NCBI RefSeq assembly: GCF_008831285.2
Contig: NC_045146.1
Span: forward strand, 11,418,972-11,482,971
Length of the DNA stretch: 64,000 nt
Reading direction: 5' to 3'
DNA from: Nymphaea colorata
Taxonomy: Eukaryota > Streptophyta > Magnoliopsida > Nymphaeales > Nymphaeaceae
This document shows, piece after piece, positions 11,022-24,800 of the stretch. The stretch's first letter is position 1. Each line of letters begins with the position of its first letter. The position numbers and the translations under genes are program-made. The notes beneath the pieces are model-generated. The model worked only from the letters and a program-made list of their open reading frames with translations, made no database searches and had not been told where the DNA came from.

Positions 11022-11560
11022 CTAGGACTTCTCCGTTTTGTCAGACATTACAAGTGGTAGCGCCTCCATTTGCTTCTCCAAATCCTCAGCTTTGGTTGAT
11101 ACAGTCACCTGCGCTGCTCCTTGGGATAGCTTGTGTCTCACATAACCATAGAAGGTGCAGCCAATGAGTGTTATTGCACAGCCAAACATGTTTAGTGCTG
11201 AGATCGGATTCCGGAAGATCAGCCAAGACACCATTATCGCCACTGCCACCTGCATCAGCAGCAGCAGGATAACAAACTACATCATCAGCTACTGTGTGGC
11301 AGCAAATGCCCTAAGAAATTCTCCTAATACAGAATAACTACCTTCAGGTTTAAAAGTCACCGCCGTTGTGGAATGGATTACAAAGAAGATGGAAAAATTG
11401 AGACAGAAAGCAAAAACGCCTGAGCTGAATAGTATCATGAGAGATGATCCCAATTGGTTATGTGTTTGCAGCCAGTGCAGGACGCCCACACCTTCTAACG
11501 GAAGAGCAGGAACAGCTAATATCATGGTGGCAAAGGCTGCCATGTAGAGTGTATGAGTGT
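11022..11560 (-). pseudogene. UDP-galactose transporter 3' fragment (exons 4-5), unit 1
   Basis: Exon 4-like sequence (about 11560-11342) and exon 5-like sequence (11249-11022) of the UDP-galactose transporter whose intact copy is at 36933-41322. Exon 5 is intact (VAVAIMVSWLIF...YGYVRHKLSQ... to stop). Exon 4 has lost 11 bp around the NVAGN codons next to its 3' end, which shifts the frame, and its upstream edge differs from the gene (ACACTCATACAC after TTCACAG, against CATAAACACTGTC after TTTGCAG). Exons 1-3 are absent upstream. The fragment cannot give a transporter; a transcript is possible but not indicated. Confidence 0.9.
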
Positions 11561-12778
11561 CTGTGAACATTGGACATAAGCTATCTATTTAACACTAAAT
11601 ATGATCTAATCTGGAACCAAATCCGATTGGATATTTTTTTAAAAATCGCATCTTGGATTTGATTGGATGTCTTTTTTAAATCCATATCCAATCTGATCTT
11701 TTCGGATGCTAAACTTTTTCCATATCTGATTTTTTGTTGAAGAAGTTGGGACTGGCATCGAATCTATATCGAATTCATTAGCATAACTATCTCCACCCTT
11801 CCAGAAAAATATAAGGAACAAGAACCTAGAAAGGAGAAGGAGAAAAGGAAAATTGCAAACAAAAACACTACTCGTTGTATTACAGGCTTTCACATGGCTG
11901 AAGCCTTCAACCATCAGATGAAGGTAGCGTCTCATCAATCACCGGAGCTCAAATACAACTTCAGCCTCAAACATGATGTTGTCGCCTTAAACAGTCTCAT
12001 TTGAGAGGGCATCTGGACGACACCATATAATTTATTTTTGGAGGTAAAAAAATTTAATTTGCTTCCAAAGCACTGTTTCATGAGAATTTGAAAGACCAGA
12101 AAAATGAGTTTTGCCAAAAAATCATTTACACCAAATACCATTTTTTGAAAGGGAGTGGATAACCTTGATTTTTGGCAATTTCTAAATTCATGAAGGAAAA
12201 GAAGACGGCTCTTTGAGTTTTTGGATGCATTAAAAAAAAAATCATATAGCTCTTAATGTCTTGCCCTCACTGGAAAAAACAGACCCCCAAAAGCTCTATA
12301 TTTTTAGATACAGAAAGGCTTTCAAGTAGCTGTCAATTGTTAACCAGTTTCTTTTGAAAGCTAGTTTTCTGAAATTCTGGAAGTTCTAAAATCTCGTCTA
12401 TACGATTTGGAAACTTGTACGAACAAAGAACTTTCTCTACTTTCACTTCACATTTATTCGTTCTGGTTACTCCAAAAAAGTTGAGCATCTTTCCTCTGAT
12501 TGTGTTCAATTGTGCAAGTGAAGGCAATGAATGCGATGAAAGGAATTTCATACTCGTAAAAAATGTGCCACATTAAATGTATGCGATAGGCTGTTTGTTT
12601 AGTGTGGTCACGATTGGATTTGTTTTTAGGGCGATGTGAGACTAAGAAGCAAATTAAGGAGACTTATCTAAGGGAAGAGTTCATAAAATAGTTAACACAA
12701 AATTGATTTCTAGAGTGATCACATTCAACAAATCATATCGAATCTGATTTACCATAATTGATCATTTGGATGTTCAGA
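11561..12778. other. AT-rich right end of array unit (also in units 2 and 3)
   Basis: A low-complexity stretch (11600-11730) repeats variants of ATCCGATTGGAT and ATCCAATCTGATC in both orientations. Then 11775-11930 is a diverged relative of transporter intron 3 (37680-37830): AAATATAAGGAACAAGAACC and AAAATTGCAAACAAAA are shared. This shows that the fragment once included intron 3. The remaining 800 bp has no recognised content. Equivalents are 20186-21403 and 28827-30032. Confidence 0.6.
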
Positions 12779-12857
12779 TATGTGGATTGAATATGAACAT
12801 AAGAAAACCTATACCAGCTTCTAATCACAATCAAGGTCATATATCAATCCAACATTT

Positions 12858-13233
12858 CACCGCTATAGGTTTACAACGGTGTTCAAACTCACCGGTATAG
12901 AATATGAGCCACCGGTATAGATCTACACCTGTGACAAGAGTCACCGCTATAGTTCAGGAATAGTACCGGTGAAAACAATCACCGCTGAAAGTCGCTATAC
13001 GGGTGAAGAAATCACCACTGTAGCCAACAATACCGGCGTTGCTTGCCACCGCTGTTGCCTACAGAGGTGCCACAGCTCACCGTTATAGCAAATACCGGCG
13101 ATTCTTACCACCGCGATAGCTGGCTATACCGGCTACAAGCCGCCCACTGTATTCTAGAATACCGGCGTTAACGACCGGTGCTGGAGCCTCGCTATACAAG
13201 GGAGACATAATGGTGATAGTGCTCACCGTCATT
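12858..13233. mobile_element. CACTA-like subterminal motif block, unit 2
   Basis: Practically the same as the unit 1 block, including the left-edge junction ACATTT-CACCGCTATAGG and the variant CACCGCTGAAAGTCGC. Identity to unit 1 here, against shared variants in units 3 and 4, groups units 1 and 2 for this segment. Confidence 0.45.
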
Positions 13234-16200
13234 AACCAATAAAGCTACTCGCTCAAATATAATTCTTGATTTTTTAATAAGGGAACCAGGTTTGAGCTCA
13301 AATTTAAACCCCACCAAAAACTTCCTGAAACTTAACTCTCGCTTTCAACTAGCAACACCACACTAGGCATTGCCTTTTTGGGTGGACAAGTGATTCATTT
13401 CAAAGTCCGCTCAATATGGGTTCTCAATATTCCCCTTATATATGTCTGAAATATACGACTTTCGTACAAAATTTGATCTCAAGGCAATGCTAGTTAATAA
13501 ACCTTTAACGCCTCGACCCAAAACTAAATCAATGGTTCCACAAGACCTTAACCACGCAAATAGCATGTGGGGACAAAGGTTTAAACAAACCACATCAAAT
13601 GCAGAAAAGAGTTTAGGCTTTACAACCATCAATTCTCTTCGAGGCAATTACCTATTTACGTGAGTTAGTTGATCTATAAATAGAAGAAAGCAAGGAAGCA
13701 ATCATATCGGCAGACAGTCCTCTGCTCTGAGCACCAACGCCTTCACCCAGCGCCAGCAATTCCTTTTGGTATGAAACAAAAAGCTCAATTACTACTTAGG
13801 AAAAAGGAAACTAGCTAAAGTGTAAGCTACAAGGGCCAACCCGTATGGTAGTCCATCTAGGTCAACCTCCTGCCACTCATCCTGCAGCCAAAAAGGACTT
13901 TTTCTCATCATCAATTTCAAATAGCTTCCAGGAAAATAATTTAAAGTGCCTTCAACTGGATTATCTCAAGTCTTTCGGGATGACCATTTCTGCAATCGCA
14001 TGACACAAGCTGAGGCCCAATGCAACCAGGAAGTTCTTAAACAGTCTTAACTTTAGCATGCATTATAAAATTTTAAGATTGTACCCTTTTGCCAGGACAG
14101 CTAATTGTGATTCACACATTGTCTTATCAAACCGTTCATTATACTGAAACAGAAGACAAGAATCCTATACATGTAATGCAAGCATAAGGAAAGCGGAACC
14201 AACAACTCATTCTTTCATGCAGAAATCATGAAGAAGATTCGAGTTCTAAATCAATAGCAAATACAAACTGTAGAAAACAGAGGAAAAAACAAAAAAACTC
14301 CAAACAAGTTAAATGCTTTTTAACACCTCTTCTGCTCATTGCTCATCTACCAGATCAAGGGAAACTAAATCCACGTCTTTCTCAGCATCTTAATTGGCTA
14401 GTGAAAGTAGGTGCACATTGACATTAGTAATAAATTAAAAATAACGAACCACTGGACTAAAAAAGGACAACAGCACTAACAGTTTTATTTTTGTGATATC
14501 AGGTAAGCAATAGAGAAGCCAAATCAATGATTCAATATTGCTTTTATTGTAACATAAGGTACAAAAGCAAAAAATTGAAGCAAAACTGCAAATTTTGACA
14601 TATTTAATGAACAGGCAACAGTTCACGAATTGCAATGAGCTGGACCAGTTAGAGGTTGTGACTTCTGGTGCTCGACATCTACAGGGTAGTTTCTCTCTTT
14701 TGAAGAAGGCAACGAAGTTTAAGAAATACAAATATCCTTAGCATTATCAGTTGCATAATCAATTACAGGTAAAATTCATAATTTAGCAACTCTCTAAGCC
14801 TGACAAATCTCTGCTATACAAGCCAGTATAGATAATATTTGCTCCAGACGCCCTTTGGTTACCACCAGCTGAAGAAATGGGTAAGAAACAAAACCACAAC
14901 ATGCGGCCACACTGCCAGAATTCCTTCTGGTCAATTGGTCCAAAATAACAGCATTCTCAATAGTGAAATTAACAACTATCGACCTATACTGCATGGACGC
15001 AAGAAGTGGGGCAGAAAGTACCATATACGTGACCTGTCTTTTGATACTAATCAATTGAGCAACGTCCATTTTTGCTATCTAAAAGTTCAGCACTTTCATG
15101 GCACCCAACTCAGCTTTCAGATGTTCAATCAAATGGGAGGAGAAAAACATATGAATCATGATAAACGCAAAGTAAGAATTTTGGTTTTATCAAGTTCCAA
15201 AAAATAAAGGTCACGTAGCTCAAAGCTTATTGAAGAGTTGTAGACGAAAAAGCTCACTGCATCAAAAATACCAAAAGAACAAAATTTCCACCATTACTAA
15301 GCCAAGCAAGAAGACGATTCTTGTGCCAGGGTATAAATTCTGTTCCTCGTTCTGCAGCTTCTTCATTAGTTTATACTTCATACATTTTTTACATTTTTAT
15401 GATGAATAAGCAAGACTACAATACCAGTTGCTTTGCCTTGAGAGTCCGAGACAAGAGCAAGTTGAAAGAATTGTGTATCCAAGAACGGGAAACAAGCATA
15501 TTCAGACCACATTGTGCCACACAATCAGTAATGTTGAGTGTTGTCGTGCGTACAGAAAGTTGATGCATATTTATAAACAAGAAAACAAGGTAGATAGTAG
15601 CTCTGGATAACATCAGTGTCATGATGATGAAATTTCATGATTGATAAGACAAGCATTGCTATGGACGTTGTTTTATCAATCCCGGGCTTAATGAGCCTGA
15701 ATCGCCAGCACACACCAGTTAGGGGAAAAACAAAATGATAACAGAGCTGAAACTGCCCTGCCCCCCTTAGAATATAAACGAACTTAAGGCCTGCATCGGC
15801 CAAATCAGCCTACATAGACCAACACGACGCTACATTAGGCAACATATTGATGAAATGAAAAAATAATACTAATAACAATAAATGACTTTTTTTTTTAATA
15901 TAATGTGGCTGATACATGCTCTTCAGTACAAAAAAGTAACTCTTACATAACTAAATTTTACTTAATTTGTTGTGGCTAATACAGCCAAATACAACTGTAC
16001 AAGACAATGCATATTAGCTGACATGGCGTATCATTTGGCTTCCCATACTGGATTGAAACTGATATTTATAAGACCAAAAGGAAGCTAGGTCCCAAGTCTT
16101 TAACTTGTAGATTCAAGGATTGTAGGCAATGCAAATTGCAAATAGGAGGTAAGATGGTAAAGGAGAATGGTTAGTTAGAAATTGCTTCCATTTTTACTCA

Positions 16201-17571
16201 ATACATGTTACATGAATGGCAGCCCATTAAGGTCACACATTCAACATAGTCTTGGGATCATGTAGTAGACTTCATATGTAAGGACTTGCGAGTAATCTCA
16301 TATGACGGGTTTGAGAAGTTTTGAGGGGTTTCTATACCTACATCAGCACCACCTTGTGTCCTGATCATAGCCTCATTAATATGCAGAAAGAAGCCAGCTA
16401 TGAGATGTATTGGAATTTGCTCTACCCAGCAATCAGATCATGGGTCAGCTAATTAAACATAGCATCAGATCTAAGTTGTAGCATTCGTACCTTGGTTCCA
16501 CACATGGGGATGTGTGCGCCTTAAGGGAGAATTGTAACACCTCTTACGTGAGGACTTGAGAATAATTTTATACTGATTACTTTGCCATGTTTTGAAGGTC
16601 ATATGTACTAGCATCTCACTATCTTGCCTCCTGGTATATGAACTCTCTTGTTTTCTATTCTGTTGATGCCAGACCATCAAAATTCAACACAATGATGCAG
16701 GTTAAATATAGATATTAACAACACTTCGATCATTACATCCATCGGTTTGAAAGAGTTATTTGAGGTTCTCCATAATGGTCCCTGCATCGCTTCAGAGAGG
16801 GATAGGTGCATATGTATGAACATGTATCATGACAGAGACAACATTAGCTTCTTTCTAACTACTCATTCAAGAACAAAGGAGAAACTTATATGGGATACTA
16901 AAAAGCAAAGACATATACTGAAAAATACAATGAAAAGTGTTGTACTGATTTTTTTTTAGTAACACTTCATGCAAATTTTGACATTTCCACTAATGCATTT
17001 TCAGGTTCTGTAAAAAAAAGGGAAGAATCTTAAGCCAAGACAGCATGTTTGTATGGACTGTTTATGTGTCCAGCAACGGTCCCATGTCTTCTGCCCTGGG
17101 CTTTTGAACTACCATGTTATCCTGGTTGACTCTTTAATACCTTTACTATTTTGAAATTAGAAACTCAGCGATAAAGAAGTGAGGAATGTTCCATACTGAA
17201 CAGGGACAAACAAAATTCTGAAGACTGCACACTTGTCATCGGAACAGAAGTCACCAAATTACACCCACTGCCTGAGAATCATACACCGGATTCCAAATCT
17301 AGAGCGTTAAAGAAACGAATATCACATATAACTATCAGAACGACAGAAAGATTGATCGGTAAGCAGGCACAATAAGCAGGCACAATCGCATGGTAGCAAG
17401 ATAAGGAGATAGGTGAGAAAGAAAAGGTTGGGATCATAAATGTAGGTCACAAGAGAATTAAACAAGCTAGATATGACTCGCCCACGCGTATCCCTCTGTT
17501 ATTGATCTATACTTATTGCGTAATAAGATAAACACAATGAGGAATAGAGAGTGGTGAGCTCTAGAGGGTAC

Positions 17572-18448
17572 CTGAGAATTGGTGCCATTTTCATCGCTGC
17601 CGTTCGATTCCCCTGCAAAGTGACAAACATCTACTTTGCTCCAATTCTACTTGGGTCATACGGAATATTCATAAAAAGGAACCACAGTTCCCTCCACCAG
17701 AAGCCAAGAAAAGTTGCAGGAAGAGGTCAATTGCTTACTCTCATGGATACCCGTAAAAGCCATCAATCGAACAGCCAATTTCTTCCCCTCTGCATCCTGA
17801 AGCGCCCCAGCATACGCCTCATCACTTCCAAATTCATCTGGGTCAATCTCCTCGTGTCCATGCACATCAAACAGATCATCGTCATCATCTTCGCCATCTT
17901 CTCTTTCGCCTTCTTGTTGTTCATCGTCACCACCGCCTTCATTCTCAACACCGACATTCCTATGGCTTCCTTCTTCGCCTCCATGGTTTTCAACGTCGTT
18001 AACATCCGAAGCTTCCGGTCGATGAGCTTGCATCTCCACCACGCTCTCCCACCATACCCAGCATCATATACGCCCGTTCCTGCCCCCAACAAAGCATAAG
18101 ACTCAGACAGAAAGAGATGAGTAACTATACCATGGCCAATACCCCAGAATTAAATTCAACTTCTCCACACGATTTACAGGTAGGTCCAAGACACCCTAAC
18201 GCCGACTCATCAAAGAAACGGCAACAAGAAACCGAAAGGAAAATAGTGAGTTCTTATCCTGTAACGGGAACCTGTTCCTGCAGAGTCCGCGCAAAGGCGA
18301 GGTCGGCGTCCACCTGGCTAAGACAGGCTGCCAAACGACCGACTCCGGCAACGTCGAATTTGATCCGATGGTGTCATCAACGGCCATGTTCAGATTCCGA
18401 GACAGGGCTCTCCATGGCTGCCGCATTGCTCTCCTTCGACTTCTCCAT
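17572..18448 (-). pseudogene. BIG BROTHER-related ligase fragment, unit 2
   Basis: Same three-exon fragment as at 8946-9822, offset by 8626 bp, with the same double TGA in exon A and the same frameshift in exon B. No difference was noticed within the exon regions. The RING-coding part is again absent. The shared disablements mean the gene was broken before the array expanded. Confidence 0.75.
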
Positions 18449-19646
18449 CCGCCGCCCAAGAAAAAGAAGAAATCCTAGAAACGCCGGCAACACACAGACC
18501 CCAAAAGAATCAGGGAATCGCCCACAAGAAAAGACGAGGAATGAAAGTGAACAAGACAAAGGGAGAAAAGAATGAAAGAACCGACGGTGTGGGAAGAAAG
18601 GAATGAAAGAAAATGGAGTGACAGACCACGAAGGCGAGAGGCGAGGCAGAATCGACGGCCAAGAATGAAAGAGTTGGTGAAGGAAAGAAGTAAAGGAAGT
18701 AGAGTGCATCAATTAAGGCACAGAGGAAGAAAGAGAAAAATAGGCAACAGAGAGGAGAGAGTGGACGCCTTTGGCTTTTATGACCACATATCTCTTTGTT
18801 AAAAAAAGATTAGCAAGATTATTAAGGTTAAGAAGTGAAGCTCCCCTCTCCTCTCTCTCTCTTTCTCTCGATTAAAAGGATATTAGGAGGTAAAGAGAAT
18901 GATCAAGTACAGGTGTGAGTGTGTTTGGGGATTTCAAATTTTTGTGACGTTAGTTTGGCATCTTGGTGACACCCTCGATCTAAGATCCGAGAACACAACC
19001 GGTCTTCTTAATAAATTAATTGCGGAAATCTTGAAAACGCACCCGAGGGTTTGGTGATGCTAAAAGGAGCAGCTAACTTTCTTTGTATGATTAAACATAC
19101 TCACCGCTTGCTGTTAGCTGAATTTTGAGCTCACCGGTTGCATTACCCTCTTTTAACTATACTAAACGATATATGTACGATCAACTATAACTATACAAGT
19201 ATTATTTATTGCATATCTACATTAATCAGGCCTTTTATTTGTTGACAACTCCAGAAAGTTACCAAGAGAAACCCAGATGCGTTAGCATTATTTTTCATGT
19301 CACATTTTAGAGCGCAAATAGATCGTTTTAACAGTTGACATAACAGAAACAATAACAGTTCATCATTTTAGTTAACGAGTGCGATTTGTGCGTTACGAGT
19401 CTTTCGTGGGGAGAATCAAAGGAGCCGTCTCTCCAATGAAACGCACCCGAACAGGGCCACGTAACAAATGACCTTCTCCACAAGTTGGTTTCTTTTTTAT
19501 TGTCAAATTTTTTTGTGTTCCTTGAAAAATTTCTTCAATTTGGTGATTCTTTCAGGCATATAAATTGATTTTAGCACACACAAAAATACTATTTGTAAGC
19601 TAATCGTTCAACTGATCGATGATAGAAATTTGAAAGAAGTAAACAA

Positions 19647-20185
19647 CTAGGACTTCTCCGTTTTGTCAGACATTACAAGTGGTAGCGCCTCCATTTGCTT
19701 CTCCAAATCCTCAGCTTTGGTTGATACAGTCACCTGCGCTGCTCCTTGGGATAGCTTGTGTCTCACATAACCATAGAAGGTGCAGCCAATGAGTGTTATT
19801 GCACAGCCAAACATGTTTAGTGCTGAGATCGGATTCCGGAAGATCAGCCAAGACACCATTATCGCCACTGCCACCTGCATCAGCAGCAGCAGGATAACAA
19901 ACTACATCATCAGCTACTGTGTGGCAGCAAATGCCCTAAGAAATTCTCCTAATACAGAATAACTACCTTCAGGTTTAAAAGTCACCGCCGTTGTGGAATG
20001 GATTACAAAGAAGATGGAAAAATTGAGACAGAAAGCAAAAACGCCTGAGCTGAATAGTATCATGAGAGATGATCCCAATTGGTTATGTGTTTGCAGCCAG
20101 TGCAGGACGCCCACACCTTCTAACGGAAGAGCAGGAACAGCTAATATCATGGTGGCAAAGGCTGCCATGTAGAGTGTATGAGTGT
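19647..20185 (-). pseudogene. UDP-galactose transporter 3' fragment, unit 2
   Basis: Same exons 4-5 fragment as unit 1 at 8625 bp offset, with the same 11-bp deletion in exon 4 and an unchanged exon 5 frame (19874-19647). No private difference was noticed. Confidence 0.9.
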
Positions 20186-21502
20186 CTGTGAACATTGGAC
20201 ATAAGCTATCTATTTAACACTAAATATGATCTAATCTGGAACCAAATCCGATTGGATATTTTTTTAAAAATCGCATCTTGGATTTGATTGGATGTCTTTT
20301 TTAAATCCATATCCAATCTGATCTTTTCGGATGCTAAACTTTTTCCATATCTGATTTTTTGTTGAAGAAGTTGGGACTGGCATCGAATCTATATCGAATT
20401 CATTAGCATAACTATCTCCACCCTTCCAGAAAAATATAAGGAACAAGAACCTAGAAAGGAGAAGGAGAAAAGGAAAATTGCAAACAAAAACACTACTCGT
20501 TGTATTACAGGCTTTCACATGGCTGAAGCCTTCAACCATCAGATGAAGGTAGCGTCTCATCAATCACCGGAGCTCAAATACAACTTCAGCCTCAAACATG
20601 ATGTTGTCGCCTTAAACAGTCTCATTTGAGAGGGCATCTGGACGACACCATATAATTTATTTTTGGAGGTAAAAAAATTTAATTTGCTTCCAAAGCACTG
20701 TTTCATGAGAATTTGAAAGACCAGAAAAATGAGTTTTGCCAAAAAATCATTTACACCAAATACCATTTTTTGAAAGGGAGTGGATAACCTTGATTTTTGG
20801 CAATTTCTAAATTCATGAAGGAAAAGAAGACGGCTCTTTGAGTTTTTGGATGCATTAAAAAAAAAATCATATAGCTCTTAATGTCTTGCCCTCACTGGAA
20901 AAAACAGACCCCCAAAAGCTCTATATTTTTAGATACAGAAAGGCTTTCAAGTAGCTGTCAATTGTTAACCAGTTTCTTTTGAAAGCTAGTTTTCTGAAAT
21001 TCTGGAAGTTCTAAAATCTCGTCTATACGATTTGGAAACTTGTACGAACAAAGAACTTTCTCTACTTTCACTTCACATTTATTCGTTCTGGTTACTCCAA
21101 AAAAGTTGAGCATCTTTCCTCTGATTGTGTTCAATTGTGCAAGTGAAGGCAATGAATGCGATGAAAGGAATTTCATACTCGTAAAAAATGTGCCACATTA
21201 AATGTATGCGATAGGCTGTTTGTTTAGTGTGGTCACGATTGGATTTGTTTTTAGGGCGATGTGAGACTAAGAAGCAAATTAAGGAGACTTATCTAAGGGA
21301 AGAGTTCATAAAATAGTTAACACAAAATTGATTTCTAGAGTGATCACATTCAACAAATCATATCGAATCTGATTTACCATAATTGATCATTTGGATGTTC
21401 AGATATGTGGATTGAATATGAACATAAGAAAACCTATACCAGCTTCTAATCACAATCAAGGTCATATATCAATCCAACATTTAAACAAACAAATCTAATC
21501 TC

Positions 21503-21874
21503 GCTATAGGTTTACAACGGTGTTCAAACTCACCGGTATAGAATATGAGCCACCGGTATAGATCTACACCTGTGACAAGAGTCACCGCTATAGTTCAGGA
21601 ATAGTACCGGTGAAAACAATCACCGGTGAAAATTGCTATACGGGTGAAGAAATCACCACTGTAGCCAACAATACCGGCGTTGCTTGCCACCGCTGTTGCC
21701 TACAGAGGTGCCACAGCTCACCGTTATAGCAAATACCGGCGATTCTTACCACCGCGATAGCTGGCTATACCCGCTACAAGCCGCCCACTGTATTCTAGAA
21801 TACCGGCGTTAACGACCGGTGCTGGAGCCTAGCTATACAAGGGAGACATAATGGTGATAGTGCTCACCGTCATT
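21503..21874. mobile_element. CACTA-like subterminal motif block, unit 3
   Basis: Same motif family. Left of the block about 19 bp (AAACAAACAAATCTAATCT) are kept that are absent from units 1 and 2, but about 28 bp found in unit 4 are missing. It carries CACCGGTGAAAATTGC like unit 4, and a private CTATACCCGC. Confidence 0.45.
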
Positions 21875-24800
21875 AACCAATAAAGCTACTCGCTCAAATA
21901 TAATTCTTGATTTTTTAATAAGGGAACCAGGTTTGAGCTCAAATTTAAACCCCACCAAAAACTTCCTGAAACTTAACTCTCGCTTTCAACTAGCAACACC
22001 ACACTAGGCATTGCCTTTTTGGGTGGACAAGTGATTCATTTCAAAGTCCGCTCAATATGGGTTCTCAATATTCCCCTTATATATGTCTGAAATATACGAC
22101 TTTCGTACAAAATTTGATCTCAAGGCAATGCTAGTTAATAAACCTTTAACGCCTCGACCCAAAACTAAATCAATGGTTCCACAAGACCTTAACCACGCAA
22201 ATAGCATGTGGGGACAAAGGTTTAAACAAACCACATCAAATGCAGAAAAGAGTTTAGGCTTTACAACCATCAATTCTCTTCGAGGCAATTACCTATTTAC
22301 GTGAGTTAGTTGATCTATAAATAGAAGAAAGCAAGGAAGCAATCATATCGGCAGACAGTCCTCTGCTCTGAGTACCAACGCCTTCACCCAGCGCCAGCAA
22401 TTCCTTTTGGTATGAAACAAAAAGCTCAGTTACTACTTAGGAAAAAGGAAACTAGCTAAAGTGTAAGCTACAAGGGCCAACCCGTATGGTAGTCCATCTA
22501 GGTCAACCTCCTGCCACTCATCCTGCAGCCAAAAAGGACTTTTTCTCATCATCAATTTCAAATAGCTTCCAGGAAAATAATTTAAAGTGCCTTCAACTGG
22601 ATTATCTCAAGTCTTTCGGGATGACCATTTCTGCAATCGCATGACACAAGCTGAGGCCCAATGCAACCAGGAAGTTCTTAAACAGTCTTAACTTTAGCAT
22701 GCATTATAAAATTTTAAGATTGTACCCTTTTGCCAGGACAGCTAATTGTGATTCACACATTGTCTTATCAAACCGTTCATTATACTGAAACAGAAGACAA
22801 GAATCCTATACATGTAATGCAAGCATAAGGAAAGCGGAACCAACAACTCATTCTTTCATGCAGAAATCATGAAGAAGATTCGAGTTCTAAATCAATAGCA
22901 AATACAAACTGTAGAAAACAGAGGAAAAAACAAAAAAACTCCAAACAAGTTAAATGCTTTTTAACACCTCTTCTGCTCATTGCTCATCTACCAGATCAAG
23001 GGAAACTAAATCCACGTCTTTCTCAGCATCTTAATTGGCTAGTGAAAGTAGGTGCACATTGACATTAGTAATAAATTAAAAATAACGAACCACTGGACTA
23101 AAAAAGGACAACAGCACTAACAGTTTTATTTTTGTGATATCAGGTAAGCAATAGAGAAGCCAAATCAATGATTCAATATTGCTTTTATTGTAACATAAGG
23201 TACAAAAGCAAAAAATTGAAGCAAAACTGCAAATTTTGACATATTTAATGAACAGGCAACAGTTCACGAATTGCAATGAGCTGGACCAGTTAGAGGTTGT
23301 GACTTCTGGTGCTCGACATCTACAGGGTAGTTTCTCTCTTTTGAAGAAGGCAACGAAGTTTAAGAAATACAAATATCCTTAGCATTATCAGTTGCATAAT
23401 CAATTACAGGTAAAATTCATAATTTAGCAACTCTCTAAGCCTGACAAATCTCTGCTATACAAGCCAGTATAGATAATATTTGCTCCAGACGCCCTTTGGT
23501 TACCACCAGCTGAAGAAATGGGTAAGAAACAAAACCACAACATGCGGCCACACTGCCAGAATTCCTTCTGGTCAATTGGTCCAAAATAACAGCATTCTCA
23601 ATAGTGAAATTAACAACTATCGACCTATACTGCATGGACGCAAGAAGTGGGGCAGAAAGTACCATATACGTGACCTGTCTTTTGATACTAATCAATTGAG
23701 CAACGTCCATTTTTGCTATCTAAAAGTTCAGCACTTTCATGGCACCCAACTCAGCTTTCAGATGTTCAATCAAATGGGAGGAGAAAAACATATGAATCAT
23801 GATAAACGCAAAGTAAGAATTTTGGTTTTATCAAGTTCCAAAAAATAAAGGTCACGTAGCTCAAAGCTTATTGAAGAGTTGTAGACGAAAAAGCTCACTG
23901 CATCAAAAATACCAAAAGAACAAAATTTCCACCATTACTAAGCCAAGCAAGAAGACGATTCTTGTGCCAGGGTATAAATTCTGTTCCTCGTTCTGCAGCT
24001 TCTTCATTAGTTTATACTTCATACATTTTTTACATTTTTATGATGAATAAGCAAGACTACAATACCAGTTGCTTTGCCTTGAGAGTCCGAGACAAGAGCA
24101 AGTTGAAAGAATTGTGTATCCAAGAACGGGAAACAAGCATATTCAGACCACATTGTGCCACACAATCAGTAATGTTGAGTGTTGTCGTGCGTACAGAAAG
24201 TTGATGCATATTTATAAACAAGAAAACAAGGTAGATAGTAGCTCTGGATAACATCAGTGTCATGATGATGAAATTTCATGATTGATAAGACAAGCATTGC
24301 TATGGACGTTGTTTTATCAATCCCGGGCTTAATGAGCCTGAATCGCCAGCACACACCAGTTAGGGGAAAAACAAAATGATAACAGAGCTGAAACTGCCCT
24401 GCCCCCCTTAGAATATAAACGAACTTAAGGCCTGCATCGGCCAAATCAGCCTACATAGACCAACACGACGCTACATTAGGCAACATATTGATGAAATGAA
24501 AAAATAATACTAATAACAATAAATGACTTTTTTTTTAATATAATGTGGCTGATACATGCTCTTCAGTACAAAAAAGTAACTCTTACATAACTAAATTTTA
24601 CTTAATTTGTTGTGGCTAATACAGCCAAATACAACTGTACAAGACAATGCATATTAGCTGACATGGCGTATCATTTGGCTTCCCATACTGGATTGAAACT
24701 GATATTTATAAGACCAAAAGGAAGCTAGGTCCCAAGTCTTTAACTTGTAGATTCAAGGATTGTAGGCAATGCAAATTGCAAATAGGAGGTAAGATGGTAA

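Larger units (their letters stand above)
4166..12778 (+). repeat. tandem array unit 1 (8613 bp)
   Basis: First complete unit of the head-to-tail array, taken from TATGTGGATTGAATATGAAC at 4166 to just before the same sequence at 12779. Contents in order: transposon-like motif block, about 4.3 kb of unrecognised AT-rich DNA, a RING ligase gene fragment (minus), about 1.2 kb spacer, a transporter 3' fragment (minus) and about 1.2 kb of AT-rich DNA. Differences from the other units are scattered single bases and a few small indels. Unit boundaries are arbitrary to within the repeat period. Confidence 0.97.
12779..21403 (+). repeat. tandem array unit 2 (8625 bp)
   Basis: Second complete unit, in the same order as unit 1. 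It shares the motif-block variants of unit 1 (the 44-bp deletion at its left edge). It shares with unit 3 a 13-bp tandem duplication at about 17361-17386 (AAGCAGGCACAAT twice). One A is missing at about 18569 relative to the other units. The period matches unit 1 except for these indels. Confidence 0.97.
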
